Assembly: GCF_014647255.1 (NCBI RefSeq)
Contig: NZ_BMOV01000004.1
Span: forward strand, 124,001 to 188,000
From: Iodidimonas muriae
GTDB lineage: Bacteria; Pseudomonadota; Alphaproteobacteria; Sphingomonadales; Rhodothalassiaceae
Direction: 5' to 3'
Length of the DNA stretch: 64,000 bases
The notes under the pieces are model-generated. The model made no database searches. It was not told where the DNA came from and saw only the letters and a program-made list of their open reading frames with translations. Shown here piece by piece: positions 29,303-36,483 of the stretch. A program made the translations under genes and the position numbers. The number at the start of each line of letters is the position of its first letter. Within the stretch, counting starts at the first letter, position 1.

Positions 29303-29434
29303 GGCTCATCTCCTCGCAAATGTTTTATGTAGAATCGATATATATCAATCAGGCATTATAATCAACAGCGCCATAAGGATGTGAAGAGAGCGGCACATTG
29401 TTATAAAAGTGTGGGTGCGGGCCGTTTCACCCAC
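29303..29434. other. Intergenic region upstream of the head-GIN gene
   Basis: This AT-rich stretch (for example 29316-29375) lies between the head-GIN gene and the candidate sRNA terminator. It probably contains the head-GIN promoter on the minus strand. No gene is supported. Confidence 0.35.
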
Positions 29435-29435
29435 G

Positions 29436-29465
29436 AAAAAGCCCACCGTGATGAACACGGTGGGC
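29436..29465 (-). terminator. Rho-independent terminator on the minus strand
   Basis: A perfect 10-base stem, GCCCACCGTG / CACGGTGGGC (29441-29450 and 29456-29465), encloses a 5-base loop and is followed on the minus strand by TTTTT. It ends the candidate sRNA and any readthrough from the dehydrogenase-cytochrome pair, and insulates the head-GIN gene. Confidence 0.85.
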
Positions 29466-29565
29466 AAAGTTTGGGGAATGCTCTAGCACATCATTCTCCA
29501 GGCGGAAGCCCGGAGCGCGAAGCGCCAGCTCGCATCGGGACCGCAATTACATCCTTGAATGTAAT
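29436..29565 (-). ncRNA. Candidate intergenic small RNA (about 130 nt)
   Basis: The parts of a stand-alone transcript line up on the minus strand. A sigma70-like promoter is at 29572-29599. The predicted 5' end at about 29565 begins a perfect hairpin ATTACAT-(6)-ATGTAAT (29546-29565). An internal GAGC..GCGC-TTC-GCGC stem lies around 29513-29530. A strong terminator closes it at 29436-29465. A 14-codon frame (29491-29535, MRAGASRSGLPPGE) lies inside but lacks a clear ribosome site, so a leader peptide is possible but less likely. No Rfam family was recognised by eye. Confidence 0.5.
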
Positions 29566-29571
29566 ATAATC

Positions 29572-29599
29572 AGAATAAGCGACAATCTTGCGATGTCAA
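29572..29599 (-). promoter_or_regulatory. Sigma70-like promoter of the candidate sRNA
   Basis: On the minus strand a consensus -35 box TTGACA (29594-29599) is followed after 16 bases by the -10-like TATTCT (29572-29577). The nearest gene downstream on this strand, head-GIN, starts 270 bases away beyond a terminator, so this promoter more likely drives the small RNA. Confidence 0.55.
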
Positions 29600-29650
29600 C
29601 ACAAAAACAGTACTAAAATGTCGTAAATTGATTGTTTTTTATACTTATTG

Positions 29651-30046
29651 TCACATCTCTGATCTTCGCGCGGCGATGTCTCTTGCTGCAATGGCCGGGG
29701 CGTCATTCTCGAACCGGCTGCGTATATAGCTTAAAACGGCGGCCAGTTCTGCATCGCTTAGATGATCGAATCCGGGCATTTCATTGCTATAGGCGCGTTC
29801 TTCATCGGGCAGGCTGGCGCTGCCGCCCAGAACAAAGTCGATCAGCGCCGTATCCGGGCCATTGATCCGGCGGGAGCCCCATAATTCCGGCTGCATCATC
29901 GGCACACCGCCGCCATCGGCTTGATGGCAACTGAGACAATGTTGCTCATAAACGGCCTTGCCGGTGACGGTTTCGGCATTGGCGGGCAAAAGGCCCGCCA
30001 ACACAGATGCAAGAAAGAGGGTAATCAGAACTTTAGCGGTGGTCAT
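29651..30046 (-). CDS. Small c-type cytochrome
   Basis: This 131-residue protein has a signal peptide (1-24, ending PANA) and one haem-c motif CLSCH at C37/C40/H41. The probable axial methionine is M90 in SNEMPGF, followed by the C-terminal helix AELAAVLSYIRSRF. It belongs to the class I cytochromes used as electron acceptors of periplasmic dehydrogenases. The ATG at 30046 overlaps the end of the upstream dehydrogenase-like gene by 14 bases, so the two are translationally linked. Electron transfer from that enzyme to this cytochrome is inferred from the gene pair. Confidence 0.88.
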   Translation of the reverse strand: MTTAKVLITLFLASVLAGLLPANAETVTGKAVYEQHCLSCHQADGGGVPMMQPELWGSRRINGPDTALIDFVLGGSASLPDEERAYSNEMPGFDHLSDAELAAVLSYIRSRFENDAPAIAARDIAARRSEM

Positions 30047-31322
30047 AGGTGATCTTCCAGATGCGGCCACCGGCATCATCGGCCACATAAAGTGCGCCAT
30101 CGGGGCCGACGGCAAGGCCGGTGGGGCGATGTGTGGCCGCACGCGGGCTTGCCAATGGCTCTTCCCCTTTGAATTTATCGGCGAAGATGGACCAGTCGCC
30201 GGTGATCTCGCCTGCGTCATTCATGGGAATGAAGGCCACATTATAGCCCTGTTGCGGCAAGGGCGCACGATTCCAGCTGCCATGAAAGGCGATGAAGGCG
30301 CCCTTCCTGAAATAGTCGGGGAAAGCGTCGCCCGTATAGAAGGTCAGATCATTGGGGGCCCAATGGCCGGGGAAGGCGGTCAAAGGAGCGATGAAGTCGG
30401 GATTTTCCGCAGGGGTCTTTCCATCGCCGCCATATTCCGGCCCTTTCATCCGTTCGCCGCGCTGATGATCCCAATAGCTATAGGGCCAGCCATAATTGCC
30501 GTCTTTCTGGGCGCGGTGGAATTCTTCCGCGGGCAATTCGGCACTTTGTTTTGCCGTGTAATATTGCGGGAAAAGCTGCTGCAACTGATCGCGGCCATGG
30601 CCGATGAAATAAAGCGCATTTGCGGAATGGTTCCAATCCATAGCCAGGCCATTGCGGATGCCGGTGGCATAGCGCTCTCCATCTTCCCCGTGTTTTTGGC
30701 CTGTCTTATTGGCGTCAAAGCGCCAGATACCGGCTTGAAGCTCAAGCTGCGGGCAGGGGGAAAGACCGGGGCTGCCCGGTGTGCGGGCGCGTTCCTGGCA
30801 GGCATTGGACGGTGCCCCCACCGTGACATACATATGGCCCTGATCATCGAAGGTCATGGGCTTGGTGGCATGCTGGTTTTGGCTGGGAAAGCCTGAAACG
30901 ACAATTTCTGCGTCGCCTGTGGGAACGGCCGCTTCACCTAGCTTATAGCGTCCAATGGTCGTATCGGAGCTGAAATACAGCCAGTCCTTATAAAGGGCGA
31001 GGCCGGTACCGCCGAATGAACCGAATTCCTTAATTTCATCGGCTGAGCCATCGCCATCGCCGTCTGTCAAGGCGATCAGCCAGCCATCTTTGTTTTTGCT
31101 GTAAAGAGACGCGTAAACCGTGCCATCTTCGCGCACAGCAAGATGGCGCACTCTCCCCATATCATCGGCGAAAACTGTCGCTTTGAAGCCCTTGGGAACG
31201 CGAATGCCAAGGGTGGCATCCTGTTCTCCGCTGGCGGCGGACCAATCCCGTGATTGCGCCGAAGCACTGACAGGGCCAAGAAGGCTTAAGGCACAAAAGG
31301 CGAGGAGGGCATGGCGCGTCAT
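30033..31322 (-). CDS. Periplasmic PQQ-dependent sugar dehydrogenase-like (sorbosone dehydrogenase family) protein
   Basis: This 429-residue protein has a signal peptide (1-22, VSASA) and a six-bladed beta-propeller of the soluble glucose/sorbosone dehydrogenase superfamily. Characteristic stretches are LIALTDGDGDGSADE, ATGIRNGLAMDW, DGNYGWPYSYW, FHGSWNRAP and RPTGLAVGPDGALYVADDAGGRIWKITY. The Asp-rich loop could bind calcium. Relatives oxidise aldoses or sorbosone with PQQ; no PQQ synthesis genes are in this window, so cofactor and substrate are unproven. It has a good GGAGAATTC site and is followed by an overlapping cytochrome c gene. Confidence 0.8.
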   Translation of the reverse strand: MTRHALLAFCALSLLGPVSASAQSRDWSAASGEQDATLGIRVPKGFKATVFADDMGRVRHLAVREDGTVYASLYSKNKDGWLIALTDGDGDGSADEIKEFGSFGGTGLALYKDWLYFSSDTTIGRYKLGEAAVPTGDAEIVVSGFPSQNQHATKPMTFDDQGHMYVTVGAPSNACQERARTPGSPGLSPCPQLELQAGIWRFDANKTGQKHGEDGERYATGIRNGLAMDWNHSANALYFIGHGRDQLQQLFPQYYTAKQSAELPAEEFHRAQKDGNYGWPYSYWDHQRGERMKGPEYGGDGKTPAENPDFIAPLTAFPGHWAPNDLTFYTGDAFPDYFRKGAFIAFHGSWNRAPLPQQGYNVAFIPMNDAGEITGDWSIFADKFKGEEPLASPRAATHRPTGLAVGPDGALYVADDAGGRIWKITYDHR

Positions 31323-31422
31323 CTCGAATTCTCCTTTAAACAGACGGATTAGACGCTATTTAATGAGTTTCATCCTCAAGCGCCAGTTTTCAAAAACAGC
31401 AAAAGAGATCGAAGGATAACCT

Positions 31423-32028
31423 ATGCGCCTCAATATTGCCCGTCCCGATGCCATTGATGTTCTTTTAAGCAGACGGTCGGTGAAAACCCGGGACATGGTA
31501 GAGCCGGGGCCTTCGGATGAAGAGATGGCGGTGATCTTGAAGGCAGGGATGCGGGTGCCCGATCATGGCAAGCTCTCTCCATGGCGGTTTTTCGTTTATA
31601 GCGGCACCGCGCGCGAGGCGCTGGCCGACATCATCTCGGATGCGTTTTGCAAGGAAAGTCAAACCTTGTCGGACGCGCAATCAGCGAAAATGCAAAGATT
31701 TGCGGTGCAAGCCCCAAGGCTGGTTATTCTGGCGTCTTGCCCATCACGGGAGAAACCAATCCCCGATTGGGAACAGCATTTGTCTGCGGGGGCCAGCGCC
31801 ATGTCTATGCTGATTGCCGCCCATATGCTGGGCTATGTGGGGCAATGGCTTACCGATTGGCCGGCTTACAGCCCGCGCTTGAAAGCGCATCTGGGGCTTG
31901 GGGACGCGGATAATATCGCCGGCTTTTTGTTTTTCGGGTCGGCTGGCGATCAACCACCGGAGCGCCCCCGTCCAGACCCCGACAGCCTTGTGCAATATTA
32001 TCGCGCACGGGCCGATCTGGACGATTGA
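31423..32028 (+). CDS. Nitroreductase family protein (YdjA-like)
   Basis: This 201-residue FMN-binding fold protein opens with IDVLLSRRSVKTRDMVEPGPSDEEMAVILKAGMRVPDHGKLSPWRFFV, matching the short YdjA-type nitroreductases. The FMN phosphate-contact arginines (RRS) and the C-terminal glycine region (IAGFLFFGSAGDQPPERPRPD) are present. It likely uses NAD(P)H to reduce nitro or related compounds; the physiological substrate is unknown. An AAGGAT site precedes the ATG. It is divergent from the sugar-dehydrogenase gene and is a single-gene unit. Confidence 0.85.
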   Translation: MRLNIARPDAIDVLLSRRSVKTRDMVEPGPSDEEMAVILKAGMRVPDHGKLSPWRFFVYSGTAREALADIISDAFCKESQTLSDAQSAKMQRFAVQAPRLVILASCPSREKPIPDWEQHLSAGASAMSMLIAAHMLGYVGQWLTDWPAYSPRLKAHLGLGDADNIAGFLFFGSAGDQPPERPRPDPDSLVQYYRARADLDD

Positions 32029-32053
32029 TTGATCGCTATTTCAGCTCACTTTG

Positions 32054-33328
32054 TTATTTCAAAACGCGCGCCAGAACAGCCAGGGCTTGCGCCTGATCGT
32101 CGTCTGTTTCGATATCGGCAATCACCTGAGCGGCGCTTTGGATGGATTCAATCCGTGCCAAAGCCTGTGCCACCGCCAGCCGCGCCCGGTCCCGTTCAAA
32201 CCGTTCATCATGGTCGGCCACGGCTTTCAGAATATGTTCGGCCAATGGGGCGACGGCGGCATGGGCAGAAGAGCGGCGGGAAAGCTGATCGATCAGGCGG
32301 CTTTGCGCCCGAAGGTCTGTCACGCGGGAGGCAAGGTCTATGGCCCGATCCACATGACCGCCCACGCTTAGCGCGGCCACGGCATCGCCAATGGCAAGGG
32401 CGCGATCATAATCCGAACGCACGCCGCCGGCCAGATTGGCCGCCCGATTGGCATAATCTTCATACATTTCCATGTCGCCCAGCATATGGGCCGCAAGTGC
32501 CAATCCGGCATAGATTCGCGCCCGCTCATGGTTAAGGCTAAGGGTTTCCAGTGCAAGAGCCGCTTGGTCCCGCAGCTTTATCGCCTCTTCGGTTTCGCCG
32601 CGTTTGGCTTGGATAACCGCAAGGCGCATTTCGCCAAGGGCTTTTAAAAGGACATTATCAATGCCTTGAATACGTGCGGTTAATGGCCCAACCGGAATGG
32701 CATTGGCATCAACGCCGTTTTCCGCCAGATTTTCCACCATGCGGACCGCATAGCGCAGGGCAAGCAATGGTTCGACGATCATATCCAATGTGGCTTGTGC
32801 GGCATCCATATCGCCCATGCGGGCCTGGGTTAATGCAATGGTGCCCAAGGCATCAGCTTTTAAAAAGCGGTCTTTCAGCGCATGGGCGGCCTCAATGGCT
32901 TCTTCCGTGCGCCCTACGCCGGTCATGGGGCCGACAATCCGCACCATTTTTTGCTCGGTACCGATGGAAATACCGATATCTTCCGCCGCTTGTTTGGCCA
33001 GATCCACGGTGGCATTGGCCCTTTTCATATCGCCAAGACGTTCAAAGGTTTCAGCGATGGCAATCAGCGTATCCACCCGTGCGATGGGCAATTCTTCTTC
33101 GGCTGTGATGGTAAGGGCCGCGGCCAAGGCGCAGCTTTGGCTCGGATTTTGAAGGCATTGCCGAACCAGATCGCCACTGGTGCTTTGCTGTTCTATTTCA
33201 GCCTGCGCCATAAGGGAGCCGGAAGACGCAGGAGCCTGCCGAAGCTCTATCCCCGAAGGGGCGGCAGCCATGGTCAGGACGGCCACAAGGCTCATGGCGG
33301 CGGGACGAAGCGGGCGAAATGAAATCAT
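32054..33328 (-). CDS. Hypothetical secreted protein with TPR-like helical repeats
   Basis: This 424-residue protein begins with a signal-like hydrophobic segment (about 10-25). The rest is almost wholly helical, with Ala/Leu-rich helix pairs (IAETFERLGDMKRANATVDLAKQAAEDI, ALTQARMGDMDAAQATLDM, LALAAHMLGDMEMYEDYANRAANLA) spaced about 34-40 residues apart, as in tetratricopeptide repeats. No catalytic motif is seen. It probably acts as a periplasmic scaffold or binding protein. It stands between nitroreductase and amidase genes with no operon partner. The TPR call is inferred from pattern only. Confidence 0.65.
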   Translation of the reverse strand: MISFRPLRPAAMSLVAVLTMAAAPSGIELRQAPASSGSLMAQAEIEQQSTSGDLVRQCLQNPSQSCALAAALTITAEEELPIARVDTLIAIAETFERLGDMKRANATVDLAKQAAEDIGISIGTEQKMVRIVGPMTGVGRTEEAIEAAHALKDRFLKADALGTIALTQARMGDMDAAQATLDMIVEPLLALRYAVRMVENLAENGVDANAIPVGPLTARIQGIDNVLLKALGEMRLAVIQAKRGETEEAIKLRDQAALALETLSLNHERARIYAGLALAAHMLGDMEMYEDYANRAANLAGGVRSDYDRALAIGDAVAALSVGGHVDRAIDLASRVTDLRAQSRLIDQLSRRSSAHAAVAPLAEHILKAVADHDERFERDRARLAVAQALARIESIQSAAQVIADIETDDDQAQALAVLARVLK

Positions 33329-33365
33329 GGAAACTCCTGCGTGGCTGTCGTTTATCGTGTGTTGG

Positions 33366-34130
33366 TTATGTGGATGGTGCGGCGGTCTTTATGGCACATA
33401 AGGTTCTTAAAATGGCAAGAAGCGGCGCATTTGCCACCCCTGTTACGGTTTTTGGCGTCCAATGACGCTGGGCAGCGCAGATAATATCTTCAAGGACGGG
33501 GCTGTTTGGGTCTTTATGCGGCAAGCCATAGCCAAAGCTGGATAAAAGATATGTCAGTTCGGTGACTGTTTCGTGGCAGGGGGCCCCCATTGGGTCGGAA
33601 AGGCTCTGTGCTGCCTCGTCTGCCACATGTGGAAACAGGCCGATGCCTTCTTCGGCCAATCGTGCCCATGGAAAAAGCTCGCCCGGATCGGTTTTGCGCG
33701 CGGGGGCCACATCGGAATGTCCCAGAATATGCCAAGGGGCGATCGAGTGGCGTGCCAAAAGATCATGCGCCAAGGCGATCAGGCGTTTGATTTGCGGTTC
33801 TGGGAAGGGACGATAGCCAAATTCATGGCCGGGATTGACCAGCTCGATGCCGATGGAGCGGCTGTTGATATCCGGGTCCCCTTCCCAATGGGCAACACCC
33901 GCATGCCACGCGCGTTTGTCCTCTTCCACCAGCTTATAAAGGCTGCCGTCTTCATCGATCAGATAATGGGCGGAAACCTGTGCTGCGGGATCGCAAAGCC
34001 GCGCCAATGCTTCTTGGGCTGTGCGCATGCCGGTATAGTGCAAAAGCAGCATATCCGGTGCGCGGTTATCGGCACGGGGACCAAAATTGGGCGATGGGCG
34101 GTGGATGATCCCCGGCACTGAAGCCATCAT
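33366..34130 (-). CDS. N-acetylmuramoyl-L-alanine amidase (Amidase_2, AmiD/AmpD type)
   Basis: This 254-residue protein has an Amidase_2 domain whose zinc ligands are H31 (LLLHYTGM), H138 (ILGHSDVAP) and D148 (KTDPGELFPW), with the catalytic glutamate E96 in SIGIELVNPG. A C-terminal region of about 75 residues resembles a peptidoglycan-binding helical domain (SFGYGLPHKD). It cuts the amide between MurNAc and the stem peptide. I see no signal peptide, so a cytoplasmic AmpD-like recycling role is likely. An ATG one codon later is equally possible. Confidence 0.9.
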   Translation of the reverse strand: MMASVPGIIHRPSPNFGPRADNRAPDMLLLHYTGMRTAQEALARLCDPAAQVSAHYLIDEDGSLYKLVEEDKRAWHAGVAHWEGDPDINSRSIGIELVNPGHEFGYRPFPEPQIKRLIALAHDLLARHSIAPWHILGHSDVAPARKTDPGELFPWARLAEEGIGLFPHVADEAAQSLSDPMGAPCHETVTELTYLLSSFGYGLPHKDPNSPVLEDIICAAQRHWTPKTVTGVANAPLLAILRTLCAIKTAAPST

Positions 34131-34237
34131 ATCTGCCTGGGCCTCTTTTGATACTAAGGAGTTTCTTTTCTACGCGTCCGCAAGGGGATGATCAACATCC
34201 GGGAAAAGCAGGGCGTGGCACAGCCAAGGCTTGGCGG

Positions 34238-34909
34238 TTATTGAGTGCGCTGGGCGCGGACCCGTTCATAGGCCACGGTGATGGCGGCCAGCCGATCTGT
34301 TGCCACCTGAATAAATTCACGGGGCAAGCCCAAAGCCATCAGATGGTCGGGATGGTTTTCTTTAATCAAGCGGCGATAGGTTGCTTTTAGGTCCTCGTCG
34401 GAAATAGAGGGATCAATCCCCAGAACCACATAGGGGCTGGACCGGTCCGGGCCGATATGGCGTGCCGCCAGACAATCGAATTTGGCATCGGAAAAGCCAA
34501 ATATGGTGGCCACCTTTTTAAGGAAATCCAGTTCCGAAGGATGAACGCTGCCATCGGCCTTGGCGATATAGAACAAGGCGTCGATCAGTTCTTCCAAAAC
34601 AATGGCGCGGTCGGTGAACAGGGCGGCGACCTGCCGGGCATAAACCTCGAAACCGGCTGTGTCGCGCTTGGCCATATCATAAACCCGCGCCACATTTTTC
34701 AGTTCATGGGCCGGAACTTTGAAAATAGCCTGAAAGGCATCCACCTCGTCCTGGGTCACCTGCCCATCGGCTTTTGCCATTTTTGCAGACAAGGCAATCA
34801 CGCCAATGGTGAAGGTGATTTTTCGTGTGGCCATGTCGTCGGGCTCGCTTCCCGCGATACGGCGAAGCAACCCAAAAGCTGCAGAGGTGACAGATTCCCA
34901 AATCGACAT
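34238..34909 (-). CDS. DjlA-like TerB/DnaJ co-chaperone
   Basis: This 223-residue protein contains a TerB-like helical domain (about 30-145, KMAKADGQVTQDEVDAF and IAKADGSVHPSELDFL with repeated acidic loops) and a C-terminal J domain (about 158-222) with the DnaK-activating HPD at 186-188. Unlike E. coli DjlA it lacks an N-terminal membrane helix. J-domain proteins recruit DnaK; the client is unknown. It is next to the amidase gene on the same strand with 107 bases between. Confidence 0.88.
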   Translation of the reverse strand: MSIWESVTSAAFGLLRRIAGSEPDDMATRKITFTIGVIALSAKMAKADGQVTQDEVDAFQAIFKVPAHELKNVARVYDMAKRDTAGFEVYARQVAALFTDRAIVLEELIDALFYIAKADGSVHPSELDFLKKVATIFGFSDAKFDCLAARHIGPDRSSPYVVLGIDPSISDEDLKATYRRLIKENHPDHLMALGLPREFIQVATDRLAAITVAYERVRAQRTQ

Positions 34910-35085
34910 AGGTTCTCTCTACTCGCCAAGGGCTTAGGATTCCAGAAAATTCCACCAATAATGCGCTGGCAATGATGCGCCAACCGGAAACACGGCTTCG
35001 GGACACGGGCTTGTGATAGCTTGTCCATTGTTTTTGTAAAGGCGGGCGCGATAATCCCTTTTTGGCCCATTTTAGACAGGGATGA

Positions 35086-35517
35086 ATGATGAGCAGCACA
35101 ACTATGAACAAGGCAGCGGTGCCTTTGCTTATTCAGCGTATTGCCGTGACACTTTTTATGGGAATCTGGGCGCTGGATAAATTTGTGAACCCCGATCACA
35201 CGGCGGGTGTTTTCACCAAATTTTATGGCATCAGCCTGCCGGTGGAAATGACATGGGTGTTGGGTTTGGTGCAATTGGCGGTTTTAGCGGCCTTTTTGGT
35301 CGGCTTCATGAAAACCTACAGCTATTTTCTGGTGTTTTTGATGCATGCGGGCAGCACGCTTTCCGCATGGAAGGTTTATTTCGCTCTTTATGATGGCAAT
35401 CTGCTGTTCTGGGCGGCCATTCCGGTGCTGGCGGCTTTGTGGCTGCAATTTTCTCTGCGCGATTTCGATAGCATCTCTTTGGATAACAAATTGCGCGCGG
35501 GAGCTTTGCCGTCCTGA
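35086..35517 (+). CDS. DoxX-like small membrane protein
   Basis: This 143-residue protein has four predicted transmembrane helices in the DoxX arrangement (RIAVTLFMGIWALDKFVNPDHTAGVF near the first helix; TWVLGLVQLAVLAAFLVGF; YFLVFLMHAGSTLSAW; LFWAAIPVLAALWLQF). Family roles are varied and poorly defined, including links to oxidative stress. Two adjacent ATG codons (35086 and 35089) are both plausible after ACAGGG. A terminator follows at 35564, so it is probably monocistronic. Confidence 0.72.
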   Translation: MMSSTTMNKAAVPLLIQRIAVTLFMGIWALDKFVNPDHTAGVFTKFYGISLPVEMTWVLGLVQLAVLAAFLVGFMKTYSYFLVFLMHAGSTLSAWKVYFALYDGNLLFWAAIPVLAALWLQFSLRDFDSISLDNKLRAGALPS

Positions 35518-35563
35518 GCGGATCATCAGCCGCGCAAAGCGGATAAAGGTCTTGTATGACAGA

Positions 35564-35597
35564 CGCTGTCGCGCGATTTTGTGCGGCGGCGTTTTTT
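35564..35597 (+). terminator. Rho-independent terminator after the DoxX-like gene
   Basis: Stem CGCTGTCGCGC (35564-35574) pairs with GTGCGGCGGCG (35581-35591) through eight Watson-Crick and three G-U pairs, with loop GATTTT. Six T residues follow. Confidence 0.7.
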
Positions 35598-35637
35598 ATG
35601 GATCGCTTGGCGATGAATACACCGGAAGGGCTCCGCT

Positions 35638-36006
35638 ATGGAACCGGTTGATAGATATTTCGCTTCAACAGCCGTACCGCCTTATGTGGCGGTTATTTTC
35701 ACCAGCCTGCGCCATCTGGAGGATGATGCGGAAGGCTATGGGCGGATGGCGGAGGATATGGACCGTTTGGCAGCCGAGCAGCCGGGCTATCTGGGCATGG
35801 AAAGTGCGCGAGACAGGGACGGGTTCGGGATCACTGTCAGCTATTGGCGGGATGAATTGTCTGCCAAAGCATGGAAAGCCGATGCCCGCCATAAAGTGGC
35901 ACAGAAGCATGGGCAAGAGCATTGGTATCGTGCTTATTATGTGCGTATTGCCACAGTGACGCGGGCTTATGCTAAGGATGTTCCCCATACAGAACATACT
36001 GCGTGA
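35638..36006 (+). CDS. Antibiotic biosynthesis monooxygenase (ABM) domain protein
   Basis: This 122-residue protein has a dimeric alpha-beta barrel domain: PYVAVIFTSLRHLEDDAEGYGRMAEDMDRLAAEQPGYLGMESARDRDGFGITVSYWRDELSAKAWK. The conserved tryptophan in SYW and the final YYVRIATVTRAY strand match the family. Members act as quinol or haem monooxygenases or have unknown roles. It has an AAGGG site upstream and precedes the TonB-domain gene by 12 bases, so the two are probably cotranscribed. Confidence 0.8.
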   Translation: MEPVDRYFASTAVPPYVAVIFTSLRHLEDDAEGYGRMAEDMDRLAAEQPGYLGMESARDRDGFGITVSYWRDELSAKAWKADARHKVAQKHGQEHWYRAYYVRIATVTRAYAKDVPHTEHTA

Positions 36007-36018
36007 GGATGGTTTGGA

Positions 36019-36369
36019 ATGAGAGACATGATGCAGCGTTTTTTTCTGGTTTTTACCGCGATTTTGAGCCTTGCGGCCTGTGCGCATTTTGAAAACCGCG
36101 ATGCCATTCTGGTGACCAGTGTTCAGCCCGATTATCCGCAAGAAGCCCGTGACCAGGGCATCGAAGGGCGTGTGGTTTTGGAATATATCATCAATGAAGA
36201 GGGTATCCCTGTGGATATCCAGATTGTCGAGGCGACACCCAAGGGTGTGTTCGAGCTTGCCGCCATCGCCGCTTTGTCCCAATGGCGCTATCAGCCTGCC
36301 TTGAAAATGGGGCGTCCTACGCGCAGCCCCGAAGCGGAAGCGGTGCTGAATTTCGAACTGGCGCAATAA
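36019..36369 (+). CDS. Lipoprotein consisting of a TonB C-terminal domain
   Basis: This 116-residue protein has a lipoprotein signal (LSLAAC, Cys about residue 21) followed directly by a TonB C-terminal domain: QPDYPQEARDQGIEGRVVLEYIINEEGIPVDIQIVEATPKGVFELAAIAALSQWRYQPAL. It lacks the N-terminal ExbBD-binding helix and the Pro-rich spacer of true TonB, so it cannot transduce energy the usual way. A structural or outer-membrane-linked role is possible. A hairpin terminator follows within 25 bases. Confidence 0.82.
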   Translation: MRDMMQRFFLVFTAILSLAACAHFENRDAILVTSVQPDYPQEARDQGIEGRVVLEYIINEEGIPVDIQIVEATPKGVFELAAIAALSQWRYQPALKMGRPTRSPEAEAVLNFELAQ

Positions 36370-36392
36370 GATGGCGCAATAAGATAAAGGGC

Positions 36393-36429
36393 GAGGGATA
36401 CTCACGCTTGCGGCGGTATCCTCTGTTTT
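36393..36429 (+). terminator. Probable terminator after the TonB-domain gene
   Basis: The left arm GAGGGATAC and right arm GTATCCTC (36416-36423) pair with a single bulged G, and a TGTTTT run follows. The loop is 14 bases long. It separates the ABM-TonB pair from the acyl-CoA ligase. Confidence 0.55.
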
Positions 36430-36483
36430 GATTACACGCTAGTCTGTCGGGGAATGGCGCAGCAATGGGACGGGTGCTTTACC

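Noticed and set aside
29565-29570. Plus-strand TATAAT as a promoter -10 box
   Set aside because: No acceptable -35 box lies 16-18 bases upstream on the plus strand and no plus-strand gene follows nearby.
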